A stretch of DNA of 64,000 bases from the NCBI RefSeq assembly GCF_008728515.1, contig NC_044986.1:116548313-116612312 (forward strand), given 5' to 3'. The DNA is from Papio anubis. Its lineage: Eukaryota; Chordata; Mammalia; Primates; Cercopithecidae. Below are positions 1 to 10,839 of the stretch, in pieces; position 1 is the stretch's first letter, and each line of letters starts with the position of its first letter. The notes beneath the pieces are model-generated. The model did no database searches. It was not told where the DNA came from and was given only the letters and a program-made list of their open reading frames with translations. The position numbers and the translations under genes were made by a program.

Positions 1-632
1 GTAGGTTGCTCTTTGTGGGGAGTATCTTTGTGGCGTTCTCTGTATTTCCTGGATTTGAATGTTGGCCTGCCCTACTAGGTTGGGGAAGTTCTCTGGATGA
101 TATCTGAAGAGTGTTTTTCCAACTTGGTTCCATTTCCCCCCTCACTTTCAGGGCACCCCAATCAGGCGTGAATTTGGTCTTTTTACATAATCCCATGCTA
201 ACTTGCAGGCTTTGTTCATTTCTTTTCCTTCTTTTTCTTTTTATACTCTTCTCTCTTCATTTCATTCATTTGATCCTCCATTCGCTGATACTCTTTCTTC
301 CAGTTGATCGAGTCGGTTACTGAAGCTTGTGCATTTGTCCGTGTTTCGTCATCATGCTTTCATCTTTCATTTCGTTATGACCTTCTCTGCATTAATTAGT
401 CTAGCCGTCAATTCTTCCACTTTTTTTCAAGATTTTTAGTTTCTTTGCGCTGGGTACGTAATTCATCCTTTAGCTCTGAAATTTGATGGACTGAAGCCTT
501 CTTCTCATAAGTCAGGGTCATTACTCCGTCCAGCTTTTGATCCGTTGCTGGCGATGAGCTCGCGGCCCCTTTGCGGGGAGATGGCTCTTGTTTTGAATTT
601 CCAGCTTTTCACCTTCCCTGCTTTTTCCCCAT
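1..632 (-). pseudogene. L1 ORF1 (RNA-binding protein) N-terminal part, inactivated
   Basis: The ORF1 start codon lies at 630-632 (CAT on the plus strand) in the expected context, just after the AACCACAAAG that precedes ORF1 in L1. The frame opens with the usual Met-Gly-Lys-Lys-Gln start but meets TGA at codon 8. No minus-strand frame longer than about 60 codons survives over the next 600 bases, so several more stops or frameshifts are present. Intact ORF1p is a roughly 338-residue trimeric RNA chaperone that coats L1 RNA; this copy cannot make it. The C-terminal half is beyond the window edge. Confidence 0.8.
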
Positions 633-1646
633 CTTTGTGGTTTTATCTGCCTCTAGTCTTTGATAGTAGGTGATGTACTGATGGGGTTTTGGTGTGTCCT
701 TCCTGTTTGATAGTTTCCTTCTAACAGTCAGGACCCTCAGCTGTAGGTCTGTTGGGGTAGCAGGGTCCTCAGACCCTGTTTGCCTGGGTATCAGCAGCAG
801 AGACTGCAGAAGATAGAATATTTCTGAACAGCAGTGTACCTGTCTGATTCTTGCTTTGGAAGCTTCCTCTCAGGGGTGTACTCCTCCCTGTGAGGTGTGG
901 TCAATCAGACTGCCCTAGTGGGGGATGTCTCCCAGTTAGGCTACTCAGGGGTCAGGGACCCTTGAGAGCAGAGAGTCTGTCCTTACCAGATCTCAACCTC
1001 CAGTGTTGGGGAGATCCACTGCTCTCTTCAAAGCTGTCAGACAGAGTTGTTTGGGTCTGCAGAGGTATCTGCTGCTTTTGTTGTTGTTGCTGTGCCCTGC
1101 CCCAGAGGTGGAGTCTGCAGAGACAGGCAGGTTTCCTTGAGCTGTGAGAGGAAGCAGTTCGAGCTTCCCAGCAGCTTTGTTTTACCTGCACTTAGGCTGG
1201 GCAATGGCGGGGCCCCTCCCCAGCCTGCGCTGCTGCCTTGCAGTGAATCACAGGCTGGCGTGATAGCAATGAGGGAGGCTCCGTGGGTGTGGGACCCTCC
1301 CAGCCAGGTGTGGGATATGATCTCCTGGTGTTCCTGTTTGCTCAGCGCCCAGTATTAGGGGTGGGAGTTACCCGATTCTCCAGGTGGTGTGTCTCCAGTT
1401 CCCTGGCTAGGAAAAGGGATTCCCTTCCCCCCTTGCGGCTTCCAGGTGAGAGCAATGCCTGCAGCCCTGCTTCAGTCTAAGCTGTGAGTCGGGCTGCAGC
1501 AGCCCCAGTACCGATCTTCGGCACTCCCCAGTGAGATGAACCCAGTGCCTCAGTTGAAAATGCCCGAAATCACCCAGTGTGCATGTATTAAGCTGGCTGG
1601 GAGTTGAAGACTGGAGCTGCTCCTATTAAACCATCTTGCTCCGCCC
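633..1646 (-). promoter_or_regulatory. L1 5'UTR internal promoter with YY1 site
   Basis: The L1 5'UTR carries an internal RNA polymerase II promoter. A YY1 core, CAAGATGG on the minus strand (1631-1638), sits about 9 bases from the element's 5' end, where YY1 directs accurate L1 transcription start. The rest of the UTR is relatively GC-rich with scattered CpGs, unlike the AT-rich surroundings. L1 5'UTRs also carry an antisense promoter that would here fire rightward into the window; I infer this from the family and cannot see it directly. Confidence 0.6.
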
Positions 1647-1649
1647 AGG

Positions 1650-2492
1650 TGCATGTGTTTCTTATGTGAATATATTGTGTACTGGTTGGAATTGGGCTTC
1701 TAGTATACTTATTACCCAAATTGTGAACATTGTACCCCATATGTAATTTTTCAACCCTAACCCACTTCCTAACTCTTTTGGAGTCCCCAGTGTCTATTAT
1801 TTCCATTTTTATGTCTCTTTGTGTCCATTGCTTACCTCCCACTTATAAGTGAGAACATGGGTTATTTAATTCTCTGTTTCAGAGTTAGTTCACTTAGAAT
1901 AATGGCCTCCAACTTCATTTATGATGCCGCAAAGGACAAAACTTCATTCTTTTTTATGGCTGAATAGTATTATTTGGTTTATATAGACCACAGTTTCTTT
2001 ATCCAGTCAACTACTGATGGAAACTTAGGTTGGTTCCATGACTTTGTTATTGTAAACAGTAAAGCAATGAACATATGAGAACAGGCATCTTTTTTATATA
2101 GTGATTTATTTTTCTTTGTGTATATACCCAGTTGTGGAATTGCTGAGTCAAATGGCAATCCTATTTTTTATTCTTTGAGAGATCTCCATAGTGTCTTCCA
2201 TAGAGGTTGAACTAATTTAAATTTCCACCAACAATGTGTAAGCTTTCCCTTTTCTCTGCATCCCCACCAACATCTGTTGTCTTTTGACTTTTTAATAATA
2301 GTCATTCTAACTGATGTGATAGTATCTAATTGTGCTTTTAATTTGCATTTCTCTGATGATTACTGATACTGTGCATTTTTCACGTGTTTGTTGGCCGCTT
2401 ATATTTCTTCTTTTGATAAATATCCATTCATGTCCTTTGCCCAGTTTTTAATGGGGTTATTTTCTTTTTCTTGTTGAGTTGTTTTATCCCTT
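1650..2492 (-). mobile_element. Older L1 3' region (end of ORF2 and 3'UTR), antisense
   Basis: The plus strand shows the complement of the L1 3' end: the text around 'cccacttataagtgagaacatgg' and 'tatggctgaatagtatt', then the region around 'atatacccag' and on to 'ttgcatttctctgatgatta'. Substitution is heavier than in the L1PA copies elsewhere, suggesting an L1PB/L1MA-age copy. It stops near 'gttgttttatccc' at about 2490. Confidence 0.8.
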
Positions 2493-2514
2493 AAAGGGGT
2501 ATTTAATTAAAAAT

Positions 2515-2720
2515 TAGTAACAATAATAAAGTGTAACTAACATTTTAAATGCTTAGAATGTATCAGATGATATTTTAACAATTTTAAATTTATTAACTCT
2601 AACCTTAAAAAACTGCCCCATAAAGGAGGAATGCAAAATAATTTCCCATTAGAGATGGCTAGAGCTGAGGCACGGTGGTTAAATAACATGCAAATAATGC
2701 AGATTTATACAATCAGTTTC
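2515..2720 (-). mobile_element. MIR SINE, antisense, degraded
   Basis: The order of motifs matches reversed MIR: a 'taacattttaaatgcttagaatgtatcagat' type segment, then 'ttaactctaacctt', 'gccccataaaggagga' and 'gctgaggcacggtggttaaataacatgc', corresponding to the complement of the MIR core. It is very diverged, as expected for an ancient mammalian SINE. Confidence 0.55.
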
Positions 2721-3299
2721 TCATTTACAAAATTATTTGAAGTGTAAGAAACATATAGTATGCTATAAATATGGAAACTCTGGAACTATGAAATTTAAAT
2801 TAGAACACAAAGTCAAGATTTCAAATTTTGTTGTGTACGAGGCAGAGAGATGGGTGCAGATGGAACATAGTAATGAAGGCTATTTGACTTTCCTTCCCAG
2901 CAAGAAAAACAAAAGCTGTTCAAGTTCACAGGTTAATACATTCTCTTCCAACAGAATGACCTGGGGTTTGCTTTACTTGTTGAGTTACCAAGATGAACTG
3001 GCAGAGAAATTGTATCTTAACTGAATCTCTAATAATGCAATGAAGAGAACTTGTAGAATTAAATTAGAATAAAGAGAGAATTACTTTGTGAACAGCCACC
3101 CATGACAATATATATAATAAAGGCAAATATCAAATGCCCAAATATGATGCAAATGTTGAAGAGGTTGGGTAATAAGAACAGAAATCCAGAATGAGTAGTT
3201 CGGGAGAAAACCTGGGCACCTTTCTGGGACAGGTGCTGGCCCCAACCCTAGACTTCTTAGGAGTGGTGAGGTGAGTGGAGAGACATACACAGAGAGTAA
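2721..3299. other. Unassigned AT-rich sequence
   Basis: No repeat or gene recognised. A 95-codon open frame (2737-3024) begins at a non-ATG codon and has no features of a known protein; I treat it as chance. Confidence 0.5.
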
Positions 3300-3712
3300 T
3301 GGCTATGGTTTCAATGCTTGTGCCCCCTCCAAAGTTCATGTTGAAATTTAATCCCCAGTGTAACAATTTTATGAGGTGGGGCCTTTAGGAGGTGAGTAGA
3401 GGTGGGAGTAGTACCCTTTTGAAAGGGCTTGCAGGAGTGAGTTCAGCTCCTTTTGCCATCTGTCCTGTCCAGGTTAGGAGGACACCATTTTGCCCTCTGT
3501 CCCTTCCAACTTCGGAGGACACCTTCCAAGGTGGCTTTCTAGGTGCCACCTTGGAAGCAGAGAGCAGCCCCCACAAGACACTAAACCTGTTGGCATCCTC
3601 ATTTTGGACTTTCCAGCTTCTAGAACTGTGAAGAAATAAATTTATGTTCTTTATTCGTTGCCCAGTTTCAGGTATTTCATTATAGGAACCCAAATGGACA
3701 AAGACAGTAATA
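3300..3712 (+). mobile_element. MaLR-type solo LTR (MLT1/MST-like)
   Basis: The block reads like a mammalian apparent LTR retrotransposon LTR: 'aaagttcatgttgaaattta', 'ggtggggcctttaggaggtg', 'ttttggactttccagcttct', 'agaactgtgaagaaataaa' and 'cccagtttcaggtatttcat'. The AATAAA near 3636 fits the LTR polyadenylation signal. No internal sequence follows, so it is a solo LTR. Subfamily uncertain. Confidence 0.7.
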
Positions 3713-3834
3713 TTTATATAAAAATAGGTATGCCCATTTATTATTTTTATCCTTTGGAGTTTACCAGTATCTATTTATGCTGTGTTTTCAGGGGAGTAAA
3801 CAAAAGATACTCTCCAAAAAATGATTTAAACAGT

Positions 3835-3945
3835 TACTAAGGGCAAGAGCCATAACGAACCATCTTCATTTTCTGCCATATGTCTAGCACTGTGTATAAA
3901 GTTGTCCTTCAAAAATTATGTGCTGAGTGACTGAATAAGTGAAAC
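3835..3945 (+). mobile_element. L2 LINE 3' end, short fragment
   Basis: The words 'gggcaagagcca', 'tgtctagcactgtgtataaa' and 'tgctgagtgactgaataa' follow the order of the L2 3' end (… gggcagggac … cctagcacagtgcc … tgaatgaatga). Short and diverged. Confidence 0.4.
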
Positions 3946-5467
3946 TTAATACTTTAAAAAGGCCTCATCAAAATAAGCAGACATTCATAAACAGCTATAA
4001 CATAAGATGTATCAAAAATATCAGAACCTCAAAAATAGAAATCATTTACACCTGGTAATAAACATAATCTTTATGACAGAGGGGAAATTTGAGCTATGTC
4101 TTTTCCAGATCCATAAATCATTAATTTCTGAAGGTATTTGTGCTTTGACATACCATTTTTTTCTTACTCAAATTGACTCTATTCGGTACAGATAAAATGT
4201 TTTTTCAAAGATACGTAGCTTTTCCTCACTGTCTTTTTTTTGCACCAAACATATGACATTATTTCTATCTTAGGTGCTTTAATTATTTAGTTAAGTGGTA
4301 ATGTGAAGTAGTTCCCCTGTGATCCACACTCTTCCCAGTCACAGGGTAGTTAAAAAATGCTATTACTGAAGCTCTCCCATTTGTAAGTTGAGTTTTTTTG
4401 TTTTTGTTTTTGTTTTTAATAGTGCCTGCTAATGTGCTATTGTTAATATTATTGCCTAAGTTTTATTTTAGTTGGGGAATAAAATGGGAATGTCAGAAAT
4501 ACTGGTACCAAGCCAGTGATTCCTCTGAATAGGTGAACTGAATTAAGTTGAATTGATCCTGTGCCATTTCCCTACTTCATCACAAATTCAAATGATGGCT
4601 ACATAACTATCCATACTAGAACCAAAATGCTTCATGAGTCTGAATTATCCAGAGAATTGTTAATGATGAAGGAACCAAGGAAACTTACACACTACAGAAA
4701 CTTCTCATGGACAAGACAGTTAGCTTTTTAACAACGATTCAGCTATGTTCAGATAAACTCGTCCACCTTGTTTTAATAAGTTAACAATTGTGCAAGCAGA
4801 ACAAGAAGTACATCAAGTTCCCTGTAGAAAGATTTGGTGCAGGGACAATTGTTTTACGTTATGTTTTAATTATATATGCTACACTTGCTTTTCAGTTACA
4901 TTTGACAGTCTTTTTAAGTACTTATGCTTAGCCCCAAGGGTATTACTGAAGAAGGCAGGAGAAAACCCATATTTGCACAAATATGAAGCTAGTCTTAGTT
5001 CCTTGGGGAGATAAACCGTATCTTAGGTACCTCTAAACTACTAAAATATAGCATAGAACTTCCTTAGTAATGGATATATCTTGCAACCTTATGTGAGAGC
5101 TGAGCTAAAAAGTATAATACAATGTTTTCCTTCTAATGAATGAAGTTGAAAAATCTACAGGGATACAATATGGATCATGAATATGAGAGCGCATATAATA
5201 GACTGCATTTTCATGCAGTAGTATTCTATTTCTGGATTGCCTCAAGTAGTCACACCTCTATATGTAATTATTATTTTTGCTCTGTACTTACCATGGGAAA
5301 CAGTTGGTTGATGTGCAATTCTTTTTGTTCCTGTATGAATTTTCTAGACTTGAAATGACCTGTACCATACAGAATAGGCAGTGGGGACTCTATTGCGTAA
5401 CACCGATCAGGCTGTGCCATTTAATCTTCATGTTTGCACTATCAGCAGTATATTACATATGAAAAGT
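3946..5467. other. Unassigned sequence with a short (GTTTTT)n run
   Basis: No gene or interspersed repeat recognised. A G-interrupted T run, about four GTTTTT units, lies near 4390-4418. Short open frames here begin at non-ATG codons or are under 75 codons with no recognisable motif. Confidence 0.5.
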
Positions 5468-5481
5468 AAAATAGCTCTATA

Positions 5482-5792
5482 GGTTGGGCGTGGTGGCTCA
5501 CGCCTGTAATTCCAGCACTTTGGGAGGCAGAGGCAGATGGAGCACAAGGTTGGGAGATGGAAACTGTATTGGCTAACACGGTAAAACCCCATCTCTACTA
5601 AAAAATACAAAAAATTAGCCATGTGCGGTGGCACGTGCCTGTAATCCTAGCTACTTGGGAGGCTGAGGTAGGAGAATTGCTTGAACCCGGGAGGCAGAGG
5701 TTGCAGTGAGCAGAGATCGTACCACTGCACTCCAGCCTAGGTGACAGAGAAAGACTCCATCCCAAAAATAAATAAATAAATAAATAAAATAA
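5482..5792 (+). mobile_element. AluS-like element, sense, full length
   Basis: A complete dimeric Alu starting GGTTGGGCGTGGTGGCTCA, with the middle A-rich linker and a right arm ending in an (AAAT)n-rich tail. It is flanked by an imperfect 14-bp target duplication, AAAATAGCTCTATA at 5468-5481 and AAAATAACTCTATA at 5793-5806 (one mismatch). The Pol III A and B box regions in the left arm are recognisable. The level of change suits the AluS age class. Confidence 0.93.
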
Positions 5793-5806
5793 AAAATAAC
5801 TCTATA

Positions 5807-7747
5807 AACTCCAACTCAACACAAAAATAAATATCCTACATTATTGAACCAGAATCATGCAGAATGGTCCAAGTCTCCTCTTACACTGAAGCTAGGAAAT
5901 TAATGATGCTTTCAAAGATATTTTTTCAAAGTTTCAAATTTACATAATTTGATGACACAAGTATGTGGGTAAACATTTCCCAACTGCAGCAAAAACATTT
6001 TTGCTAAATCTATGGGTATCAGGAAAAAGTAAATCAACTAGCAGAAGAGCTTGGCTAACCATCTGCAAACACCTGGATTTCAGAAAGCTATCATTCACAC
6101 TGGAATGACTGACTTGACAGTTAATACTAACCAGCTTTGTAGACTCTGAATTCAGGTTCATACAAGAGCACTTGATCAAGTAGCTGGCTTGGGGCACATG
6201 TATGTAAATAAACAGCATGAATGAAAATAAACCACAATTCATTTATATTTAACACACACGCAGCAAGAGTAGAAAGCAACCTTCTGTCCAAGTGCTTTGA
6301 AAAGATTTAACAGCCTTTGTTCCATTTCATGCTGTTGCTTGACAGGTCAAGGCATTGCAAATATTTGATGTTTCTAGATAATTATTTTTATGGCTGCTAA
6401 TGGAAAACAAGGTTCAAAACACATAGCACTGCTCAGAGGCTTAGCCTTAATAGAAAGTCCAGAGCAAGAGCATTAAAATGAACAGAATAAGTATTATTGT
6501 CTTCTACTTTATTCGAGAGTTCAAGAGATGATACTGCACAACTACTGTTGCCTTGGGTGCTGCCTTTACTGTGTAGATTTCTGCTACCAGCTAGATGTCA
6601 TGGGTCCTCTGGGAGGAACTCATAGGGTAAATATATTTTTAAGTCAACAGAAATGCTGACACTCTCAGAATGGGGCCTGAGTATTTACTATGAACTGCGG
6701 TTCTTTATTGGGTCAGGTGCTTTTGCAGTAAAAATGGCTTTACAAATATCCTGGTCTCATCAAAGGCAACCTGGTAAATGTTCCTTTCTCTGCAGTAGTG
6801 CAGTAGCACCCTCACTTTTAAGCCTGTTGTTGAGCACAGTTTCAAACCCTTCTGTTTTCTGTCCATTTATAGATGGTACCAAGCTTTACATAAGGCCTTT
6901 TCCCCCTTTGGGCTTCAGATGGCCCTCATACAGCTTTAACAAGACCCTGGAAGAACCCAGCTCAAAGAGTGCAATGTGCATCCACATCTGCTTGATGAGT
7001 AGATGAGAGCCAATGCTAACAGTGTTTTTCAGACATTTTAAAAGAGTTTCAACAGCACTGTTTCATGCCGAGTCCTTAGCGCAAAATGCAGGCATTTGGG
7101 GAAACTTTGTATACAAAACCAATTCGAAATTTGAACTGTAAAATGGATTAAATCTTTAACCATAGAACAAAACCATAAAATGTCCATGAAAGGATCCAAG
7201 ACACTCTTGAAAAATGCCCTTCACAAATTAATCTCTTATATTTTTCTGCAAGCCATTAGCTAATAAGAGGAAATTGATACTTTGGCCGATTTAGTGTGTT
7301 CCATCTATCTGTTTTTCCTCTGTTTTTAACCACCAAAGACTAAATTAATCACAAAAATATAAAAGGAAAGTAGCATTCGCAACATGTTAATTAACAAAAT
7401 TAACTTAAAACGTCAATTGTTTGTATCTCATGAATGGTGGCAAACAGAGGTAAGAGACATGGTGATAGGAACCAATGTTTCTTCCTTTTATGAATAAGAT
7501 GATTATTAAGAATATTTTATTTCTGACATATCATTAAAAGTTTGGAAAGAAAGGATGGCCTTAAGAGACACTGTCAAAGAAGAGATACGTGTCACTCTGA
7601 GGCCCCCAATAGATATAACCTGGTAGATAAACTGAAGGTTATCTACCAAGACAGACTTTCAGCAATGATAGAACTTGAGATGGGCTGGTGACTGATACCT
7701 GTGAACAACCACCAAGGAAGAAAATGTAAAGAGGGACTTTAGATTGC
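5807..7747. other. Unassigned single-copy-looking sequence
   Basis: About 1.9 kb with no recognised transposon, a more even base composition than its surroundings, and no convincing reading frame (the longest, 100-117 codons, lack known motifs). It contains a perfect hairpin at 7621-7648. This is one of the cleaner places to look for conserved noncoding sequence. Confidence 0.5.
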
Positions 7748-8205
7748 AAAAATATGAAACCAGCCTTAGTGCCCATCAATCAATGAATGGTTGAAGAAAA
7801 TGTGGCATATATATGCCATGGAATACTACTCAGCCATAAAAAAGGAATTAAATAATGTCTTTTGCAGCTTCTCAGATGGAGCTGGAGGTCATTATTCTAA
7901 GTGAAGTAACTCAGGAATGGAAAACCAAACATCATATGTTTTGACTTATAAGTGGAAGCTAAGCTATGAGGATGAAGAAACATGAGAATGATATAATGGA
8001 CTTTGAAGATTCCGAGGTGGGGGGAAGATTCAGAGGGGGATGAGGGATAAAAGACTACATAGGGCAGGCATAGTGTACACTGTTTGGGTGACAAGTGCAC
8101 TAAAATCTCAGACATCACCACTGAAGAACTTATCCCTGACATCAAAAAGCACTTGTACCCCAAAAACTATTGAAATAAAAATAAAAATTAAAAACAAAGC
8201 AGAGG
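7748..8205 (+). mobile_element. L1 (L1MA/L1PB-like) 3' end, sense
   Basis: Sense L1 text from the end of ORF2 ('gcccatcaatcaatgaatgg', 'ggaatactactcagccataa', 'gagctggaggtcattattct') through a 3'UTR to an A-rich tail (AAATAAAAATAAAAATT) near 8200. It is 5' truncated at about 7748. Confidence 0.85.
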
Positions 8206-8284
8206 TGCTTTGCACTGGAGCTTTTCTTGTGTCCCAAATCATTTGGATTATTGAGCAGGAAAGGAAAAGCTAAATTTAAAAGGG

Positions 8285-8286
8285 GT

Positions 8287-8327
<41 letters not shown>

Positions 8328-8339
8328 CGCACACACATG
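8285..8339. repeat. (TG)n microsatellite
   Basis: An alternating GT tract of about 20 units with a short CGCG interruption near 8320-8325, ending in ACACACA. The CG-containing purine-pyrimidine alternation could adopt Z-DNA. Confidence 0.95.
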
Positions 8340-8345
8340 CATGTA

Positions 8346-8931
8346 TATAAAATGATGTTAGGGCCTTGGAAAACTATGAAAATATTTCAGTTATAAATTT
8401 CCAGATCAAATCTCTAGTGAAGCAGAAGGTAGATCAAGGCTGAGAAAATTTTCCAGAAGGTTGAGAGACAGAATAAATACTCCTGGGATTATCTAGTGTA
8501 GATCCTCCTGCATGGCTGTGGGCAGAGCTGGAGAGCATCCACTTAATTTGGGGAATGGCAGAGCTTGCATTCTGATACACCCAGTGCGTCAGGGCAGTCC
8601 ACTGAAGGAACAGGTGCATCTATGTGTATGATGAAATAGTCTGTCCAGAATCTGGAACATGCTACCTGAATGTAAGTAAGAAAATGACCTGTTCATGAGA
8701 TTTACCGAAGGTGTGCCTGTTATCAATATATTGCTTCTTGGCTCTTCATCCACCCGTGATTGTCTGGTGGTAATACCAGAGCCTTTCTCCCTTGACAGCT
8801 GGCAGGATAACATGGAGGGTGCTGGAAGGACACTGAGGAGAAAGGGGCTTCTGGTTTACCTATGCTTTTCTTTCTCCTTGCTCTGTGGTGCTGAGCTGGT
8901 GCACAGGATACCTGTGGAGCTCTCTGTGTTT
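8346..8931. other. Unassigned sequence left of the minisatellite
   Basis: No family recognised. It is less AT-rich than most of the window, and has the feel of an old repeat or retropseudogene, but I cannot name one. Confidence 0.35.
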
Positions 8932-9050
8932 GGCATCAGTGGAACCATTAGTGGCTTCAGTGGAACTGTTAGTGGCTTCAGTGGAACTGTTTTTAGTGGC
9001 TTCAGTAGAATTGTTGTTAGTGGCTTCAGTGGAACTGTTTAGTGGCTTCA
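8932..9050. repeat. 21-24 bp minisatellite (GGCTTCAGTGGAACTGTTAGT)n
   Basis: Five tandem units of 21, 21, 24, 24 and 22 bp (starts 8932, 8953, 8974, 8998, 9022) plus a partial sixth unit at 9044. Most unit lengths are multiples of three. On the minus strand they read as a Thr-Glu-Ala-Thr-Asn repeat with N-x-S/T sequons inside a 66-codon open stretch (8860-9060), which is blocked upstream by a stop. No known protein is recognised. Confidence 0.85.
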
Positions 9051-9345
9051 TACATTCCACAGATGCCCCTACTGGTGGTTTCCCAGTAAGTTATACAGAT
9101 GCCCCAGCCAATTTCTTGAGAACTGCAACAGTAATTCACCCTTCCAAGGAGTCCCCGGTGAATGTCACTGGCTGTTCTCTGACCACCACCAGCCTTGGCC
9201 ATCAAATATGGTCCAGCTGTGGCCTAGAACAACCCAGTAAACTCCTTCATGTTCAGTGGGCTGCACACCTCCTCTCCTGGGCGTTCCCAGTCATGGCGCG
9301 GTGGGGGACACTCACTTTTCCTGTTTGTTCTTTCTGTGGAAACTC
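9051..9345. other. Unassigned sequence right of the minisatellite
   Basis: A plus-strand frame stays open from 8885 to 9370 (161 codons) but starts at GTG, not ATG, and runs into the MLT1 LTR. I see no domain. It could be an old retropseudogene or LTR-element interior. Confidence 0.35.
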
Positions 9346-10071
9346 TCTTAGTTGGCTTGAGCTGCCATAGCAAAATCCCACAGACCAGGTGGCTTCAACA
9401 ACGTACATTTATTTTCTCATGGTTCTGGAGGCCAAAAACCCATGAACAAGGTGCCAGAAAATTCAGTTTCTGGGAACAGCTTTCTCCCTGACTTGCAGAT
9501 GGCTTCCTTCTCTCTGTGTTCTCCCAGGGCCTTCCTCCTGTGCATGTGTTCTGTGTCCTAAGCTCCCCTTCCTGTAAGGATAGCACACCAGTCACACTGG
9601 ATTAGGGCCCCGCCCCTATGAATCCATTGAAACTAACTGGCCCTGGCCGGGCACAGTGACTTATACCTGTAATCCCAGCACTTTGGGAGGCCGAGGTGGG
9701 TGGATCACCTGAGGTCAGGAGTTCAAGACCAGCTTGGCCAACATGGTGAAACCCCGTTCCTACTAAAAATAAAAAAAATAACCAGGCGTGGTGGCACACA
9801 CCTGTCATCCCAGCTACATGGGAGGCTGAGGCAGGAGAATCATTTGAACCCAGGAGGTGGAGGTTGCAGTGAGCCAAGATCGCTCCATTGCATTCCAGCC
9901 TGGGCAACAGAGCAAAACTCTGTCTAGATAAAATGAAATAAATAAAATAATAATAAGATAAAAAGTAAATTTACTGGCCTCCATAGAGGTCCTATCTCCA
10001 AATACAGTCACACTGAGGGGGCTGGGGCTTCAACATATGCATACTGGGAAGACACAATTCAGTCCATAACA
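9346..10071 (-). mobile_element. MLT1-type MaLR LTR, antisense, split by an Alu
   Basis: The left half (9346-9640) reads as reversed MLT1: 'gctgccatagcaaaatccca', 'catttattttctcatggttc', 'caccagtcacactggattag'. The right half (about 9975-10071) resumes with 'gtcctatctccaaatacagt' and ends at 'ggacacaattcagtccataa'-like text. The two halves are collinear once the Alu at 9645-9970 is removed. Confidence 0.8.
9645..9970 (+). mobile_element. AluS-like element, sense
   Basis: Full-length Alu starting GGCCGGGCACAGTGAC, with a long decayed A-rich tail (9928-9970: AAATGAAATAAATAAAATAATAATAAG…). It is inserted in the MLT1 LTR; the tetranucleotide-like tail indicates age. Probable short target duplication around ACTGGCC on each side. 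Confidence 0.9.
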
Positions 10072-10823
10072 GGCATTCGTCCTCAACTGGAGGCTAGACT
10101 TACGCATTTTCTGTTATTTCCATTTGGTAATTCCTCTAAATAGTTAACAGTTCTTCATATCAAACCTTTCCTGTACAAATGACTCTGTGGTCACTGCCTC
10201 CTGACAAGACTTGACTGACATAGCAGCTAAGGCAATGTCTCAACAGACGCCGTCTCCCTTCTTGTAACAGCTTCATGTATAGAAATGGGCATTGGCTTTG
10301 CCCCCTTCTCATATTCCATGTAGTTACTCCGAGGGGGCTGGCGTTAACCTAGGCCTGTAGACCTGATTTCATATTTAATCTATATCTATCCTGAGACAGG
10401 ATTCAATCACACACGAGCAGCTACCTGAACTTGCTAATGAAGCCATTGCCATGGCCTACTTGGCCTCCTCCTCTAGAATCCTTTGATACTTTGATTGAGC
10501 CAAAGTAAATTCAGCTTGATGTCCTGCGGTCACACAGTGACAGCAAATAGGATGACTGTTTAGAAATGTGTAATGCTATGTCCTGTTTGCCTTGCTGAAC
10601 ACTCCAAAAATCATTTAAGGAATTAGGACCATTGTGTCTCTCTCAGAAACGAGCTAGTTATGCCAGGATTTCCTTCCCTGATCAAATCACTGCAAAATGA
10701 CCAAGCTCCAACATGAGTCTGTCTGACCCGGCTCTGCATTTGCAAGTGGCTTCTTGGCCGAGCCAATTAAGGAAGAACCCTATGAGCTCACTGAGGCCTG
10801 CTGGTGTGTCAGTGAAATTTCTT
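10072..10823. other. Unassigned sequence
   Basis: No repeat or gene recognised in about 750 bp between the MLT1 LTR and the young AluY. Confidence 0.5.
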
Positions 10824-10839
10824 CCTTCAGCGCTTTTCT

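Larger units (their letters stand above)
1..1646 (-). mobile_element. LINE-1 (L1PA-like), 5' end: 5'UTR plus start of ORF1
   Basis: Read on the minus strand, this is the 5' end of a primate L1. It begins near 1646 with GGGCGGAGCAAGATGG, runs through a GC-rich 5'UTR of about 1 kb, and enters ORF1, which continues past the left edge of the window. The 5' terminus looks complete rather than truncated, which is uncommon because most L1 copies lose their 5' end. The sequence differs from the youngest human L1 consensus at many sites, so I infer a middle-aged L1PA copy. Immediately right of 1646 lies the 3' region of an older L1 in the same orientation, so this element probably inserted into it. 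The 3' half and target duplication are outside the window. Confidence 0.9.

Noticed and set aside
2737..3024. 95-codon frame right of the first MIR
   Set aside because: Non-ATG start, AT-driven composition and no motif.
5940..6242. 100-codon minus-strand frame in unassigned DNA
   Set aside because: No recognisable domain, no splice context and no codon bias that I can see; length is within chance expectation for 64 kb.
8932..9050. CRISPR-like regular repeats
   Set aside because: Units are contiguous without spacers and lie in primate DNA; this is a minisatellite.
8885..9370. 161-codon plus-strand frame across the minisatellite
   Set aside because: GTG start, repeat-driven opening and an end inside the MLT1 LTR. 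Kept only as a note in the minisatellite entry.
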